From an uncultured Pelagibacteraceae bacterium (GTDB lineage: Bacteria > Pseudomonadota > Alphaproteobacteria > Pelagibacterales > AG-422-B15), in NCBI GenBank assembly GCA_902524285.1, contig CABZCR010000005.1:19988-83987 (forward strand): DNA of 64,000 nucleotides, read 5' to 3'. The position numbers and the translations under genes are program-made. The notes beneath the pieces were generated by a model, which was given only the letters and a program-made list of their open reading frames with translations, did no database searches and was not told where the DNA came from. Shown one piece after another: positions 1 through 9,480 of the stretch (the first letter of the stretch is position 1; each line of letters opens with the position of its first letter).

Positions 1-1
1 T

Positions 2-775
2 CGTACATACGGAGAAGCAATATTTGAGCGATCAAAGATGATAATGCGCATGATGAATATTGCTGACTTTGATGAAACAAGTATTGAAATTATTGGGGAT
101 AACAGTCAATACAGCAAGCAATCATCAAATGAAAACAATCGCGAAGTGGTTCTAAAATTTGCAGCTAAACATCAAGATATCAGAGCGGTAGGTATTATGC
201 TTAAAGAGTCTGTTGGCTTAGGCCTTGCAACTCCTCCAGGATTGTCTGGTTTTGTTGGAGGACGGCCAAAACCATCACCAATTGTAAGGCTGTTCTCATT
301 TTTAATTGATAAGGATCAAGTGAACGTAAGAATTGATAATGGTTCTTCAAAGAATGAAATAAAGATACCACCATCTGATGAATTTGACTTGAACAGTATT
401 GAACAAACAACAGCTCCTGATTTTGAAGATGCAAATGAAAAGTTTGTTGATGTGCCACTTATTAAAGTTGCGTACGGGCGAAGTGGCGATAAAGGCAATA
501 AAGCGAACATTGGTATAATTTCACGTGATCCTAAGTTTTATCCAGCAATATGCAATTTTCTTGACGAAAAAGTTGTCAAAGATTGCTTTGCCGACTTTCT
601 TGAAGGTTCTGTTGAGAGATACTTTTTACCAGGATCAAATTCTATAAACTTTATTTTAAATGATGTTCTAGGCGGTGGCGGGCCAGCAAGTCTTAGAAAC
701 GACCCTCAAGGCAAAGCTTATGCGCAAATACTTCTTGATCAGATGATACCAATACCTGAAAAGTTATTGAGTTAA
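2..775 (+). CDS. AtuA-like (DUF1446) protein, C-terminal part, cut by window edge
   Basis: The reading frame is open to the left edge, so only the last 257 residues are visible; the first ATG at 38 is internal. The C-terminal segment has the hallmark KVAYGRSGDKG-NKANIG stretch and a GGGG-containing end typical of the acyclic terpene utilisation AtuA / DUF1446 family. In Pseudomonas, AtuA belongs to a cluster degrading citronellol-type terpenes, but its biochemical role is unproven and many homologues sit in acyl-CoA catabolic loci. It is followed after 52 bp by livF and an acyl-CoA synthetase, consistent with carboxylic acid or branched-chain catabolism. Family assignment is fairly secure; substrate is not. 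Confidence 0.8.
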   Translation, partial: RTYGEAIFERSKMIMRMMNIADFDETSIEIIGDNSQYSKQSSNENNREVVLKFAAKHQDIRAVGIMLKESVGLGLATPPGLSGFVGGRPKPSPIVRLFSFLIDKDQVNVRIDNGSSKNEIKIPPSDEFDLNSIEQTTAPDFEDANEKFVDVPLIKVAYGRSGDKGNKANIGIISRDPKFYPAICNFLDEKVVKDCFADFLEGSVERYFLPGSNSINFILNDVLGGGGPASLRNDPQGKAYAQILLDQMIPIPEKLLS

Positions 776-827
776 AAAATTGAATAATTTAATTAACATA
801 ATTGTCGGTAAGATATAAAAGTAAATT

Positions 828-1601
828 ATGTCAAATCCTTTATTAAGTGTTGAAAATATTGAAACTTATTATGGGCCAATCATGGCTATTAGAGGTATCA
901 GCTTTAAAGTTAACCAAGGTTCAATTGTAACAATCCTTGGATCTAATGGAGCAGGGAAAACAACAATTCTCAAAACTATATCAGGAGCAATTGATCCTAG
1001 AAAAGGAAAAGTTTATTTAAATGGAAGTGAAATTCAAAAAAAAGATCCCGATAAAATATTAAGACTAGGAATGAGTCATGCTCCTGAAGGTAGAGAAGTA
1101 TTTCCTTATTGTTCCGTGATTGAGAATCTTCAAATGGGTGCTTACACACGATCAGATAAGAAAGAAATAAATAGAGATATTGAACAAGTTTTTGAATATT
1201 TTCCAATACTAAAAGAAAGGATGAACCAACCAGCTGGTTTATTGTCTGGTGGAGAGCAGCAAATGTTATGCATCAGTCGAGCTCTTATGAGCAAGCCAGA
1301 AATTATGCTTTTAGATGAGCCGTCATTAGGGTTATCGCCTAAGCTAGTTAAGGAAATATTTGAAATTATAATTCGAATAAATAAAGAATTAAAAACTACA
1401 ATACTTTTAGTTGAGCAAAACGCTAATATTGCACTTAGTAACTCCGACTTTGGTTATGTGTTGGAACTTGGTCGAATTGTAATGGAAGGAAACAGTAAAG
1501 AGCTTTTAGAAAAAGAAGATATAAAAGAATTTTATCTTGGACAGCAAGATGAAGGTATAAGAGGAGAGAGGCGTTGGAAAAAGAAAAAAATGTGGAGATA
1601 A
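828..1601 (+). CDS. livF: Branched-chain amino acid-type ABC transporter ATPase LivF
   Basis: 257-residue cytoplasmic ABC ATPase of the hydrophobic amino acid transporter (HAAT) type. Walker A GSNGAGKTT at residues 38-46, signature LSGGEQQ at 139-145 and Walker B IMLLDEP at 159-165. The SHAPEGREVFP segment (83-93) is characteristic of LivF rather than LivG. The C-terminus is an unusual basic tail (RRWKKKKMWR) encoded where the gene overlaps the next start. Its permease and LivG partners are not adjacent but lie at 18692-21404 on the other strand. The exported-substrate partner is unknown: such systems import branched-chain amino acids, amides, urea or other small acids. Confidence 0.9.
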   Translation: MSNPLLSVENIETYYGPIMAIRGISFKVNQGSIVTILGSNGAGKTTILKTISGAIDPRKGKVYLNGSEIQKKDPDKILRLGMSHAPEGREVFPYCSVIENLQMGAYTRSDKKEINRDIEQVFEYFPILKERMNQPAGLLSGGEQQMLCISRALMSKPEIMLLDEPSLGLSPKLVKEIFEIIIRINKELKTTILLVEQNANIALSNSDFGYVLELGRIVMEGNSKELLEKEDIKEFYLGQQDEGIRGERRWKKKKMWR

Positions 1602-3397
1602 ATACAATTCCAAGACTTTTTTGGGACTCGGTTAAATCTCGTGGAGAAAAAGTTGCCATGAGAGAAAAAGATCTTGGTATTTGGCAAGAAATCTCATGGT
1701 CTCACTATGGAGAAAAGGCAAAACTAACTGGTCTTGCTCTTCACGCTCTAGGACTAGAAAAAGGTAATGTGGTTTCAATTGCAAGTGAAGGAAATCCTGA
1801 GTGGCTTTATACTGATATGGGGACAATCGGTGCGGGAGGAATTTCTAGTGGAGTGTATACAACAGACTCGGCTGCACAGGTTAAGTATCTAGTAAATGAT
1901 AGTGCTACAAAATTTTATTTTGCTGAAAATGAAGAACAGCTTGATAAAATTTTAGAAGTAAGAGGTGAGTGTCCTTCATTAAAACAAATTATTGTCTTCG
2001 ATATGGAAGGGTTAAATGACTTTCATGATGATCAAGTTCTTAGCTATGAAGAGTTTTTAAAAATTGGTGAAAAAACTGATCAAGAAAACCCCAATCTTTG
2101 GGAAAGTTTAGTAAATAATGTAAGTCCAGATGACATTGCAATTTTAGTTTACACATCAGGTACAACAGGGCCTTCAAAGGGTGCGATGATTAATCACACA
2201 AACTTACTTTATTCTATAAATACTGGATATGACATCTTTGATGTTATGGAACACGAGGAGCAATTATCGTTTCTTCCGTTATGTCATATATTGGAGCGGT
2301 CAGTTTCAGTTATGATCCCTTTAAAAACAGGCGCAGTAGTTAATTTTGCAGAAAGTATTGATACAGTTCCTGAAAATATTCGAGAAGTTTCTCCCACAGT
2401 GTTTATTGCAGTCCCAAGGATTTGGGAAAAGTTTTATTCATCGATTACAATATTAATGAAAGATGCAACTTTCGTTGGCAAGTTCTTCTATCAATTTTCA
2501 ATAAATGTTGGCTCTAAATATAAAGAGTACTTTATTGATGGAAAAGAACCTCCTTTATCATTGAAATTATCTTATTGGATATGTAATCAACTGGTTTTAA
2601 AAAATATAAAAAAACTTCTCGGTTTGAATAACTGTCGTTACGCACTAAGTGGCGCTGCGCCTATATCACCTGATCTCATAAATTGGTATCTCTCACTTGG
2701 TATAGATATGAGAGAAGGATGGGGAATGACAGAAACTGCTGGAGTTGGAACTGCATTTTATTCCAGAGAAATAAAACTAGGACATGTTGGACGAGCCGTT
2801 AATGATTCTGAAGTAAGGATTGCGCAGGATGGAGAGATTTTATTTAGAGGTCCAGGCGTGTTTTGTGGTTATTTAAATAAACCTGAACAAACAAAAGAAA
2901 CTCTGATTGATGGATGGCTGCATACAGGAGATGTCGGTGAGATTGATAATTACGGAAATTTAAAAATTACAGATAGAAAAAAAGACATAATCATTACAGC
3001 TGGCGGAAAAAATATATCTCCATCTGAAATAGAAAATGAATTAAAATTTAGTCCATTTATATCAGATGCTGTTGTAATTGGTGATAAAAGAAAGTTTTTG
3101 TCATGTCTAATAATGATAGATGAGGAGAATGTGATGAAACACGCTCAGGATAATGACATACCGTTTTCTAATTTTGAAAGTCTTTGTAAATCAGAGGAAA
3201 TAGTTTCCTTGATCGATGATGAAGTCAATAAAGTAAATAAAAAATTTGCCTCTGTAGAACAAGTAAAAAAATTCTCATTAATTGATATACAATTAACAGC
3301 TGAAGACGATGAGCTCACTCCGACCATGAAGCTGAAACGCAAATTCATAAATCAAAAATACGGTGATATCATTGAAAGCATGTATCAATCTGCTTGA
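1574..3397 (+). CDS. Long-chain acyl-CoA synthetase (AMP-forming)
   Basis: 607-residue adenylate-forming enzyme that would activate a carboxylic acid to its CoA thioester. The phosphate-binding P-loop YTSGTTGPSKGA lies at residues 193-204; a GWGMTETAG motif and the DGWLHTGDVG and DRKKDIIITAGGKNISP hinge motifs follow. Start is a TTG at 1574 preceded by a purine-rich GGAGAGAGG, overlapping livF by 28 nt, so translation is probably coupled. FadD-like synthetases are frequently embedded in Liv-type transporter operons, suggesting that the imported solute may be a carboxylate. Substrate chain length cannot be judged. Confidence 0.9.
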   Translation: MEKEKNVEINTIPRLFWDSVKSRGEKVAMREKDLGIWQEISWSHYGEKAKLTGLALHALGLEKGNVVSIASEGNPEWLYTDMGTIGAGGISSGVYTTDSAAQVKYLVNDSATKFYFAENEEQLDKILEVRGECPSLKQIIVFDMEGLNDFHDDQVLSYEEFLKIGEKTDQENPNLWESLVNNVSPDDIAILVYTSGTTGPSKGAMINHTNLLYSINTGYDIFDVMEHEEQLSFLPLCHILERSVSVMIPLKTGAVVNFAESIDTVPENIREVSPTVFIAVPRIWEKFYSSITILMKDATFVGKFFYQFSINVGSKYKEYFIDGKEPPLSLKLSYWICNQLVLKNIKKLLGLNNCRYALSGAAPISPDLINWYLSLGIDMREGWGMTETAGVGTAFYSREIKLGHVGRAVNDSEVRIAQDGEILFRGPGVFCGYLNKPEQTKETLIDGWLHTGDVGEIDNYGNLKITDRKKDIIITAGGKNISPSEIENELKFSPFISDAVVIGDKRKFLSCLIMIDEENVMKHAQDNDIPFSNFESLCKSEEIVSLIDDEVNKVNKKFASVEQVKKFSLIDIQLTAEDDELTPTMKLKRKFINQKYGDIIESMYQSA

Positions 3398-3448
3398 TTT
3401 TCCTCTGTGAAATAATAAGATTTCCTTTTAAATTCATGAGGACAAACG

Positions 3449-4621
3449 ATGATAAGTAAGCGATTTTCAATTTTTTCGATTTTTTTGACACTATTTTTAA
3501 CTATTGGCTACAATTCTTATTCTCAAGGTGTATCAGACGATGAAATCATTCTTGGCATGCATACAGATATAAGTGGGCCTGTTTCCTCATTTGGAAAATA
3601 TTCCGTTGAAGGTGTTCAAATGAGAATTGATGAAATTAATAAAGCAGGAGGTATTCATGGAAGAATGCTTAAAATAATTGCAGAAGATCATCAATACCAA
3701 GTTCCTCGCGCAGTCCAGGCAGCAAATAAGCTTCTAAATAAAGATAAGATATTTCTTATGGTTGCAAGTTTAGGAACGCCAATGAACAATGCTGTGTTTG
3801 AAGCTCAAGAGAAAAAAGATATACCAAATTTATTTCCTCTTTCATCAGCAAGATCAATGACTGATCCTTTGCATCGTTTAAAATTTGGAGCTCTTTCAAG
3901 TTATTATGATCAAATTAGAGCTGGTGTTAAGTGGGCAATCAATGAGAGAGGAAAAAATAAAATATGCGTTCTTTATCAAGACAATGATTTTGGACAAGAA
4001 ACATACGAAGCCACTGTAGACCAACTAAATGAAATGGGTTTAGAGTTGCATGAAAAAGCAACTAATAAGCCAACTGATACAGATTTAACCTCTCAAATTA
4101 CAAAATTAAAAAATGCAGGCTGTGAAGCTGTTGCAATGGGTACAATTGTTAAAGATACAATTCTTGGATATACAAAAGCTAGGCAGATGAAATGGGATGC
4201 ATTATTTTTTGGCCAAGTTGCAAGTTTTCATCCTGTTATAGCATCACAACCTGATGGAGTTACAGATGGATTTTATACATTTGCTCAATTTGATACTCCA
4301 AGTAAAGCAAATTGTTCACCGAAGATTTGTGATTGGATTGATACTTATGAGTCAACTTTTGGAAACTTACCAAATATAGGTTCAGCTTATGGTTATATGT
4401 ATATGGATATAACTGCTAGAGCACTAGAAATTGCTGGTCGTGACTTAACAACAGATAGTTTCCTAAATGCTTTAGAAAGCATAAATGATTATAAAATACC
4501 TTTTGGTGATACAGTACTTTCTTGGTCCCCAGAAAAACATTTAGGTGCAAATGTTGCTTATTTATTTGAAGTTCAAAATGGAACTTTTATTCAAACGGAT
4601 AATAAAGAATATACATACTAA
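3449..4621 (+). CDS. Periplasmic branched-chain-type substrate-binding protein (copy 1)
   Basis: 390 residues with an N-terminal signal peptide (cleavage around residue 25, before QGVSDDE). The start of the mature domain, IILGMHTDISGPVSS-FGK, and the later DDFGQETY-like segment fit Peripla_BP_6 (LivK-type) binding proteins. It should deliver solute to LivH/LivM. It ends with TAA immediately before the ATG of a clear paralogue, giving two tandem binding proteins. An SD-like GAGG stands 9 nt before the ATG. The ligand is not predictable from sequence alone. Confidence 0.88.
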   Translation: MISKRFSIFSIFLTLFLTIGYNSYSQGVSDDEIILGMHTDISGPVSSFGKYSVEGVQMRIDEINKAGGIHGRMLKIIAEDHQYQVPRAVQAANKLLNKDKIFLMVASLGTPMNNAVFEAQEKKDIPNLFPLSSARSMTDPLHRLKFGALSSYYDQIRAGVKWAINERGKNKICVLYQDNDFGQETYEATVDQLNEMGLELHEKATNKPTDTDLTSQITKLKNAGCEAVAMGTIVKDTILGYTKARQMKWDALFFGQVASFHPVIASQPDGVTDGFYTFAQFDTPSKANCSPKICDWIDTYESTFGNLPNIGSAYGYMYMDITARALEIAGRDLTTDSFLNALESINDYKIPFGDTVLSWSPEKHLGANVAYLFEVQNGTFIQTDNKEYTY

Positions 4622-5779
4622 ATGAAAATTTTTGTTTATTTATTTCTTTCGTTATTTATTTCTAGCTTATCGTTTGCTGACCAAGGCATTACAGAAGATA
4701 AGATCTTAATTGGAATGCATACTGATCTAAGTGGACCTGCCTCTATGATTGGAAAACAAAGTGTTGACGGTGTAAATATGCGAATTGATGAATTTAATCA
4801 AGCGGGGGGAGTTCATGGCAGAACAATAAAATTTATCGTTGAAGACCATCAATACACCGTCCCAAGAGCGGTGCAAGCGGCCAATAAACTGTTAAGAAAA
4901 GATAAAATTGGATTTATGTTGGGCTCTCTTGGTACGCCAATGAATAATGCAGTGATGTCTGATCAACTATCAATGAATATTCCTAGTTTATTTCCTCTTA
5001 CAGCTGCACGATCAATGTTTGACCCCTATGATCGTTTGAAGTTTACATCAGGCTCAACATATTATGATCAGATCAGAACAGGATTGAAATATCTTATTGA
5101 AAATAACAATCGAAAGTCAGTATGTGTTTTGTATGAAGATACTGATTTTGGACAGGAAATTGTTGATGCTGTGGATGATCAACTTACAGCAATGAACATG
5201 ACATTAGTTGAGAGTGCGTCAGCAAAGCCTACAGATACTGACTTTACTGCTCAAATAAAAAAACTTAATAATGCAGGATGTGATTTAGTAGCCATGGGGA
5301 CAATTGTTCGAACAACTATATTACCATTTATGAAAGCAAAGGAAATAAATTGGACAGATGTTGATTTTGTAACAACTTCAGCAAGTTATTATACAGTTGT
5401 GGCAGAGCAGCCGAATGGAGTAATGAATGGACTGTACTGTTTAAATTCTGTTGTATTCCCGTATTACGATACAGCTAATGAAATTGAAAAAAAATGGTGG
5501 GATAAGTTTAAATCTATTTATGCAACAGACCCTAATACTGGAGCCATATATGGATATATTTTTGCAGATATAGTTGTTGAAGCTATCAAAAGAGCTGGAA
5601 AAGATTTAACAGTTGATAGCTTTGTTGAGGCAATGGAAACTCTTAAAGATTATGAGGATCCACTAAAACTTGGCTCGGTTACATTTAATCCAGATCAAAG
5701 ACAAGGAAGTAATATTTCTTATTTCTTTCAAGTTCAAAATGAAAGATTTGAAGTAATTTCTGGACCAATTAATTACTAA
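4622..5779 (+). CDS. Periplasmic branched-chain-type substrate-binding protein (copy 2)
   Basis: 385-residue paralogue of the preceding gene, starting directly after its stop codon with no spacer. A signal peptide ends around residue 19 (SLSFA-DQG). The mature protein repeats the same order of blocks as copy 1: GMHTDLSGPAS, VPRAVQAANKLL, GTPMNNAV, SARSM/AARSM, DFGQE and TDTDFTAQI. The two copies probably extend the ligand range of one transporter. Family is secure, ligand unknown. Confidence 0.88.
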   Translation: MKIFVYLFLSLFISSLSFADQGITEDKILIGMHTDLSGPASMIGKQSVDGVNMRIDEFNQAGGVHGRTIKFIVEDHQYTVPRAVQAANKLLRKDKIGFMLGSLGTPMNNAVMSDQLSMNIPSLFPLTAARSMFDPYDRLKFTSGSTYYDQIRTGLKYLIENNNRKSVCVLYEDTDFGQEIVDAVDDQLTAMNMTLVESASAKPTDTDFTAQIKKLNNAGCDLVAMGTIVRTTILPFMKAKEINWTDVDFVTTSASYYTVVAEQPNGVMNGLYCLNSVVFPYYDTANEIEKKWWDKFKSIYATDPNTGAIYGYIFADIVVEAIKRAGKDLTVDSFVEAMETLKDYEDPLKLGSVTFNPDQRQGSNISYFFQVQNERFEVISGPINY

Positions 5780-5792
5780 TTACGGTATAAAC

Positions 5793-6404
5793 TTGATAAA
5801 GAGCGCTGTCTTAATTGCAAACGGAAATGTTTCAAAAACAAATTACGTTAAAAAGGTAATAGATAGTAACGATTACTTTATTAGTATTGATGCTAAATCA
5901 GAAAATTTAAAAGAATTAGGAGTTCAACCTAATCTAATTTTAGGTGATCTTGACTCCGCGTCAATTGATGATCTTGATAGTAAAATAGAAGTTGTTGAAT
6001 TATCCGATCAGAACAAAACTGATTTAGAAAAATCGTTAGATTATTGTAAGGAGAATAGTATTAAAAAAGTCGTGATATTAGGAAGTAGCGGTTTAAGGGA
6101 AGATCATTCAATGGCAAATGTTCTAATAGCCAGCACTTACTCAGATATTTTGCAAATTGAACTAATAACAAATTATTATCGAATAATCTTTGTGAGAGAA
6201 AATACAAAAATAAATGCTCATAATGTGCCGGTATCTATTATTTCATTGTCGTCAGATAACAAAATTACAACAAGAGGATTAAAATATGATTTGAATAACG
6301 AAAAATTGAAATCTTTTTCTCATGGCATAAGTAACGAAGTAAATGGAGATAGCTTTACAGTGAAAGCTGAAAGTGTAATTGTTGTTTTTATAGGAATTAA
6401 GTAG
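5793..6404 (+). CDS. thiN: Thiamine pyrophosphokinase
   Basis: 203 residues, TTG start. Predicted to transfer pyrophosphate from ATP to thiamine. The substrate-binding GDLDS motif is at residues 51-55, followed by NKTDLEKSLDY and an SSGLREDHSMAN block that matches the G-GGR-DH-LAN signature of the family. The usual DGG near the N-terminus is relaxed to SIDAKS (31-36). It lies 13 nt after the binding proteins and overlaps the next GTG by one base. The window shows no thiamine biosynthesis genes, so it may serve salvage. A TPP riboswitch was not seen. Confidence 0.85.
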   Translation: MIKSAVLIANGNVSKTNYVKKVIDSNDYFISIDAKSENLKELGVQPNLILGDLDSASIDDLDSKIEVVELSDQNKTDLEKSLDYCKENSIKKVVILGSSGLREDHSMANVLIASTYSDILQIELITNYYRIIFVRENTKINAHNVPVSIISLSSDNKITTRGLKYDLNNEKLKSFSHGISNEVNGDSFTVKAESVIVVFIGIK

Positions 6405-7534
6405 TGAAAAAAATTGGTATAATTGGCGGAGGCATATCTGGTCTTACTTTAGGCTGTGTTCTAAAGGGATCTGGAAAAGAATGTGTAATTTTTGAAAGAT
6501 CAAGCGCACTAAGTGAACATGGCGCAGGCATATCATTAACTCCCAATGCTTGTAAAATACTCAATGAAATAGATATTTTGGATGCTGTCAGAGCAGAGTC
6601 TTGTTCTCCATTAGATATTGCTTGGAGAGATGATCAGGGAAATGTAATTAAAAAAATTAATATTAATGAATTTGGAGAAGTAATTACATCAAACAGAAAA
6701 GTCCTAATTAATAAACTGTATGAAAAATTTAAAAATCTTGGTGGAGAAATAAAATTTAATCATGAGTTGTTAGATATAATAAAAGAAAAAGAATTAGTTT
6801 TCAAAAATCAAGAAAATATAAGTGTCGACTACATAGCAGGCTGCGATGGGATAAAATCACTAATTAGAACAAATAAAATCAAAAAGGATAAAATTACTTT
6901 TTCAGGTTATACCGCGTGGAGAGGTATTGGTTCGTCCGATAGCAAAAGGATAAATATATACCTAGGTAAAAATAGCCATATCGTCTGTTACCCTGTTAAT
7001 GAAAAACTCGAAACAAGTTTTATTGCAATAAAAAAAAGCAAAATAAAAAATAATGAAAGTTGGAGAGAGGAGGGAAGGCATGAGGATTTATTAGAGGATT
7101 TCTCATCCTATGGAAGTTTCATTAAATCATTATTTCAATCTTCAAAAAAAGTTTATAAATGGGGTTTATTTGATCGAAAGTCACTTAATTCTTTTTCCAA
7201 TGGTAACATAACTTTATTAGGAGATTCGGCGCACCCGATGATGCCGTTTTTGGGTCAAGGCGGCGCTATGGCACTGGAAGATGCATACATATTTGGAAAT
7301 TTAGCAAACAAATATGACGATTTTAATTTCATAAGAAATAATTATGAGAAATTGAGGGTGGGTAGGACTAATGCAATTAAAAGATCTTCAAGATATCAGG
7401 GATATATAAATCATTTAGGAAACCCAATTTTAAAATCACTAAGAAATTTTATGTTAAAAAATACAGATATTGCTATGCGAAGAACTAAGAATATTTATAA
7501 TTACGAACCATTGAAAATTATTAACAATTTATAA
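6404..7534 (+). CDS. FAD-dependent monooxygenase (UbiH / salicylate hydroxylase-like)
   Basis: 376 residues, GTG start overlapping the previous stop. The N-terminal Rossmann motif GIIGGGISGLTLG (residues 4-16) binds FAD, and the second FAD motif LLGDSAHPMMPFLGQGG is present near residue 275. This arrangement places it in the aromatic-ring hydroxylase / FAD_binding_3 superfamily. Substrate is unknown. Neighbouring enoyl-CoA hydratase and acyl-CoA synthetase suggest carbon catabolism. It may alternatively act in a tailoring or ubiquinone-type hydroxylation, but no ubi genes are nearby. Confidence 0.82.
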   Translation: MKKIGIIGGGISGLTLGCVLKGSGKECVIFERSSALSEHGAGISLTPNACKILNEIDILDAVRAESCSPLDIAWRDDQGNVIKKININEFGEVITSNRKVLINKLYEKFKNLGGEIKFNHELLDIIKEKELVFKNQENISVDYIAGCDGIKSLIRTNKIKKDKITFSGYTAWRGIGSSDSKRINIYLGKNSHIVCYPVNEKLETSFIAIKKSKIKNNESWREEGRHEDLLEDFSSYGSFIKSLFQSSKKVYKWGLFDRKSLNSFSNGNITLLGDSAHPMMPFLGQGGAMALEDAYIFGNLANKYDDFNFIRNNYEKLRVGRTNAIKRSSRYQGYINHLGNPILKSLRNFMLKNTDIAMRRTKNIYNYEPLKIINNL

Positions 7535-7536
7535 GT

Positions 7537-8343
7537 ATGACAACATTGCCAGAAACAAAAGCCTGTAAGGTAAATATAGAAAATGAATGGTTAACTATTT
7601 CATTCAATCAACCAGAAAAAAGAAATGCATTAACTAGTGAATTAACTGATGATATTAAAAATATTTTTGATGCAGCGCGTGATGACTTAGGCGTGAGAGG
7701 CGTTACCATGAGAGGAGAAGGGGGAATATTTTGTGCGGGTGGAGATTTAAAAATGTTTAAAACTGGTTTTCAAGGTGGAGAACAGGGCATGAAAGACGTA
7801 GAAGAGGCCAGTGCTTTAACAGGTGCGTTTTTTGATATGATAAACTCTTATCCAAAGCCAGTTGTTATGTTAGCTGAAGGTGCGGCGATGGCTGGCGGTC
7901 TTGGAATGCTTTGTGCTGGAGATATTGTGGTAGTGACTGAAGATTGTAAATTTGCCTTAACTGAAACTACACTGGGAATACCCCCTGCTCAAATTGCTCC
8001 CTTTGTCGCACAAAGAATAGGTTTAGCTAAAGCAAGACGCATCATGCTTACAGCAGCAAGGTTCACAGGTAAAGAAGCATTTGAAATGGGATTAGCAGAT
8101 TTTATAGCAAAGGATGCTAATGATTTAAAAAATATTGAGTCTGAAATAATAAAAGGAGTTATGAATTGTGCTCCTGGAGCAAATGCAATTACAAAAGAAA
8201 TTGTCCTAGCGACAAGACACTTAGAGAGAAGCGAAATGATCAATTTTGCTGCAAAAGGTTTTGCTGAACGCATGTTAAGTGATGAAGGCAGAGAAGGCAT
8301 TGCATCTTTTATTGAGAAACGTAAACCGAAATGGTCAAAATGA
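7537..8343 (+). CDS. Enoyl-CoA hydratase/isomerase family protein
   Basis: 268-residue crotonase-fold protein, likely acting on a CoA thioester in beta-oxidation or a related route. The first oxyanion-hole segment is GIFCAGGDLKMF and the second AEGAAMAGGLGMLCAGDI, with the ETTLGIPPAQIAPF stretch where the second catalytic acid usually lies. It begins 2 bp after the monooxygenase stop and overlaps the next gene in an ATGA junction, so the four genes from the kinase onward look like one operon. Confidence 0.87.
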   Translation: MTTLPETKACKVNIENEWLTISFNQPEKRNALTSELTDDIKNIFDAARDDLGVRGVTMRGEGGIFCAGGDLKMFKTGFQGGEQGMKDVEEASALTGAFFDMINSYPKPVVMLAEGAAMAGGLGMLCAGDIVVVTEDCKFALTETTLGIPPAQIAPFVAQRIGLAKARRIMLTAARFTGKEAFEMGLADFIAKDANDLKNIESEIIKGVMNCAPGANAITKEIVLATRHLERSEMINFAAKGFAERMLSDEGREGIASFIEKRKPKWSK

Positions 8344-9167
8344 CAGATCAAAATTTAGAATTGCAACAAGCTTATGATTTTTGTAATGAAAGCAACGCAG
8401 TATACAAATTATTATCATCCTTAAGTGATAGTGATTATGAGGAAAAAACTCAATTCAAAGGTTGGAACTTCAATAATGTTATTGGCCACCTTCATGTATG
8501 GAATTATGCCGCAGATTTATCTCTTCAAGACGGTGATGATTGGAAAAACTTTGCCAACAGCGCTCTTGAAATGCTTGGGAAAGGTTCAACGATGAATCAG
8601 TTTGAGGAAACTATAACTAAAGGAATTAAAGGGATAGAATTACTAGATACTTGGAAATCATATTATGAGAAAATGACCGAACGATTTGCTGCTGCTGATC
8701 CAAAAAAGAGAGTTAAATGGATGGGTCCAGACATGAGCGCAAGATCTTCAATAAGCGCAAGACACATGGAGACATGGGCGCATGCTCAGGAGTTATATGA
8801 TACACTTGGTATTGATAGAATTAACGAGGATCGTATTAAAAACATAGTTATTATTGGAAATAACACATTTAAATATTGTTTTACAATAAACAAGAGAGAG
8901 CTTCCTGAAGAAACTCCAAGATTAGAATTAACTGCACCATCTGGTGAGGTTTGGGAGTTTAATAATCCGACAAATGAAAACAAAATAACAGGAAAGGCAG
9001 AAGAGTTCTGTCAAGTTGTTACGCAGGTAAGAAATATTGAAGACGTTAATCTCAATGTATCTGGCGATATAGCAAATGATTGGATGTCAATTGCTCAATG
9101 TTTTGCTGGTGGTGCAGAAACTCCACCCAGGCCCGGTACAAGAAAAAAAGTTAATCGAAAAAATTAA
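8340..9167 (+). CDS. TIGR03084-type protein (DinB-like / maleylpyruvate isomerase N-terminal fold)
   Basis: 275 residues from the ATG at 8340, which overlaps the upstream TGA (ATGA); an in-frame ATG at 8331 is less likely. The early WNFNNVIGHLHVWNYAADLSL segment and the later SARHMETWAHAQELYD carry the three histidines (H-x-n, H, H) expected of metal-binding DinB_2/MDMPI proteins. Members of TIGR03084 often accompany CoA-metabolism genes but have no proven reaction. It ends convergently with a minus-strand membrane protein, overlapping it by 17 bp. Confidence 0.72.
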   Translation: MTDQNLELQQAYDFCNESNAVYKLLSSLSDSDYEEKTQFKGWNFNNVIGHLHVWNYAADLSLQDGDDWKNFANSALEMLGKGSTMNQFEETITKGIKGIELLDTWKSYYEKMTERFAAADPKKRVKWMGPDMSARSSISARHMETWAHAQELYDTLGIDRINEDRIKNIVIIGNNTFKYCFTINKRELPEETPRLELTAPSGEVWEFNNPTNENKITGKAEEFCQVVTQVRNIEDVNLNVSGDIANDWMSIAQCFAGGAETPPRPGTRKKVNRKN

Positions 9168-9480
9168 TTAATCTCAGCAAAAAAATAATTGACCCAAAAA
9201 GCATTTCAATATTTATTCCATTAATTAAAGAACTCGTCCCGAAGGCAATATTTGCATAAATTATAATTCCAATAATAATTAAGCAAAAAATTATTCCTAA
9301 AGTTTTCTGATAAATACTTGGATTTAATATTGACTCTCTTAATCCGTATCCAGAAAAATATGCAAGTATGCAAGATGCGGTAAATACCAGCGCATTAAGA
9401 AAATTACTTAAATAAGAAATATAAATTGATAAAAATATGATTAAGCCGAATAAAAAAATTTTACTATAGTTAATAATCAT
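9151..9480 (-). CDS. Small membrane protein of unknown function
   Basis: 109 residues with about three hydrophobic segments (residues 1-20, 25-45, 60-80 and a shorter one near 90), no recognisable motif and AT-rich codons like its neighbours. It directly follows the MarR-like regulator gene (next base after that stop), so the two are probably cotranscribed. I do not recognise the family. Confidence 0.6.
   Translation of the reverse strand: MIINYSKIFLFGLIIFLSIYISYLSNFLNALVFTASCILAYFSGYGLRESILNPSIYQKTLGIIFCLIIIGIIIYANIAFGTSSLINGINIEMLFGSIIFLLRLINFFD

Noticed and set aside
7989-8351. Long open frame antisense to the enoyl-CoA hydratase gene, and similar antisense frames elsewhere
   Set aside because: They mirror strong coding sequences on the other strand, have no start signals and no recognisable protein pattern.
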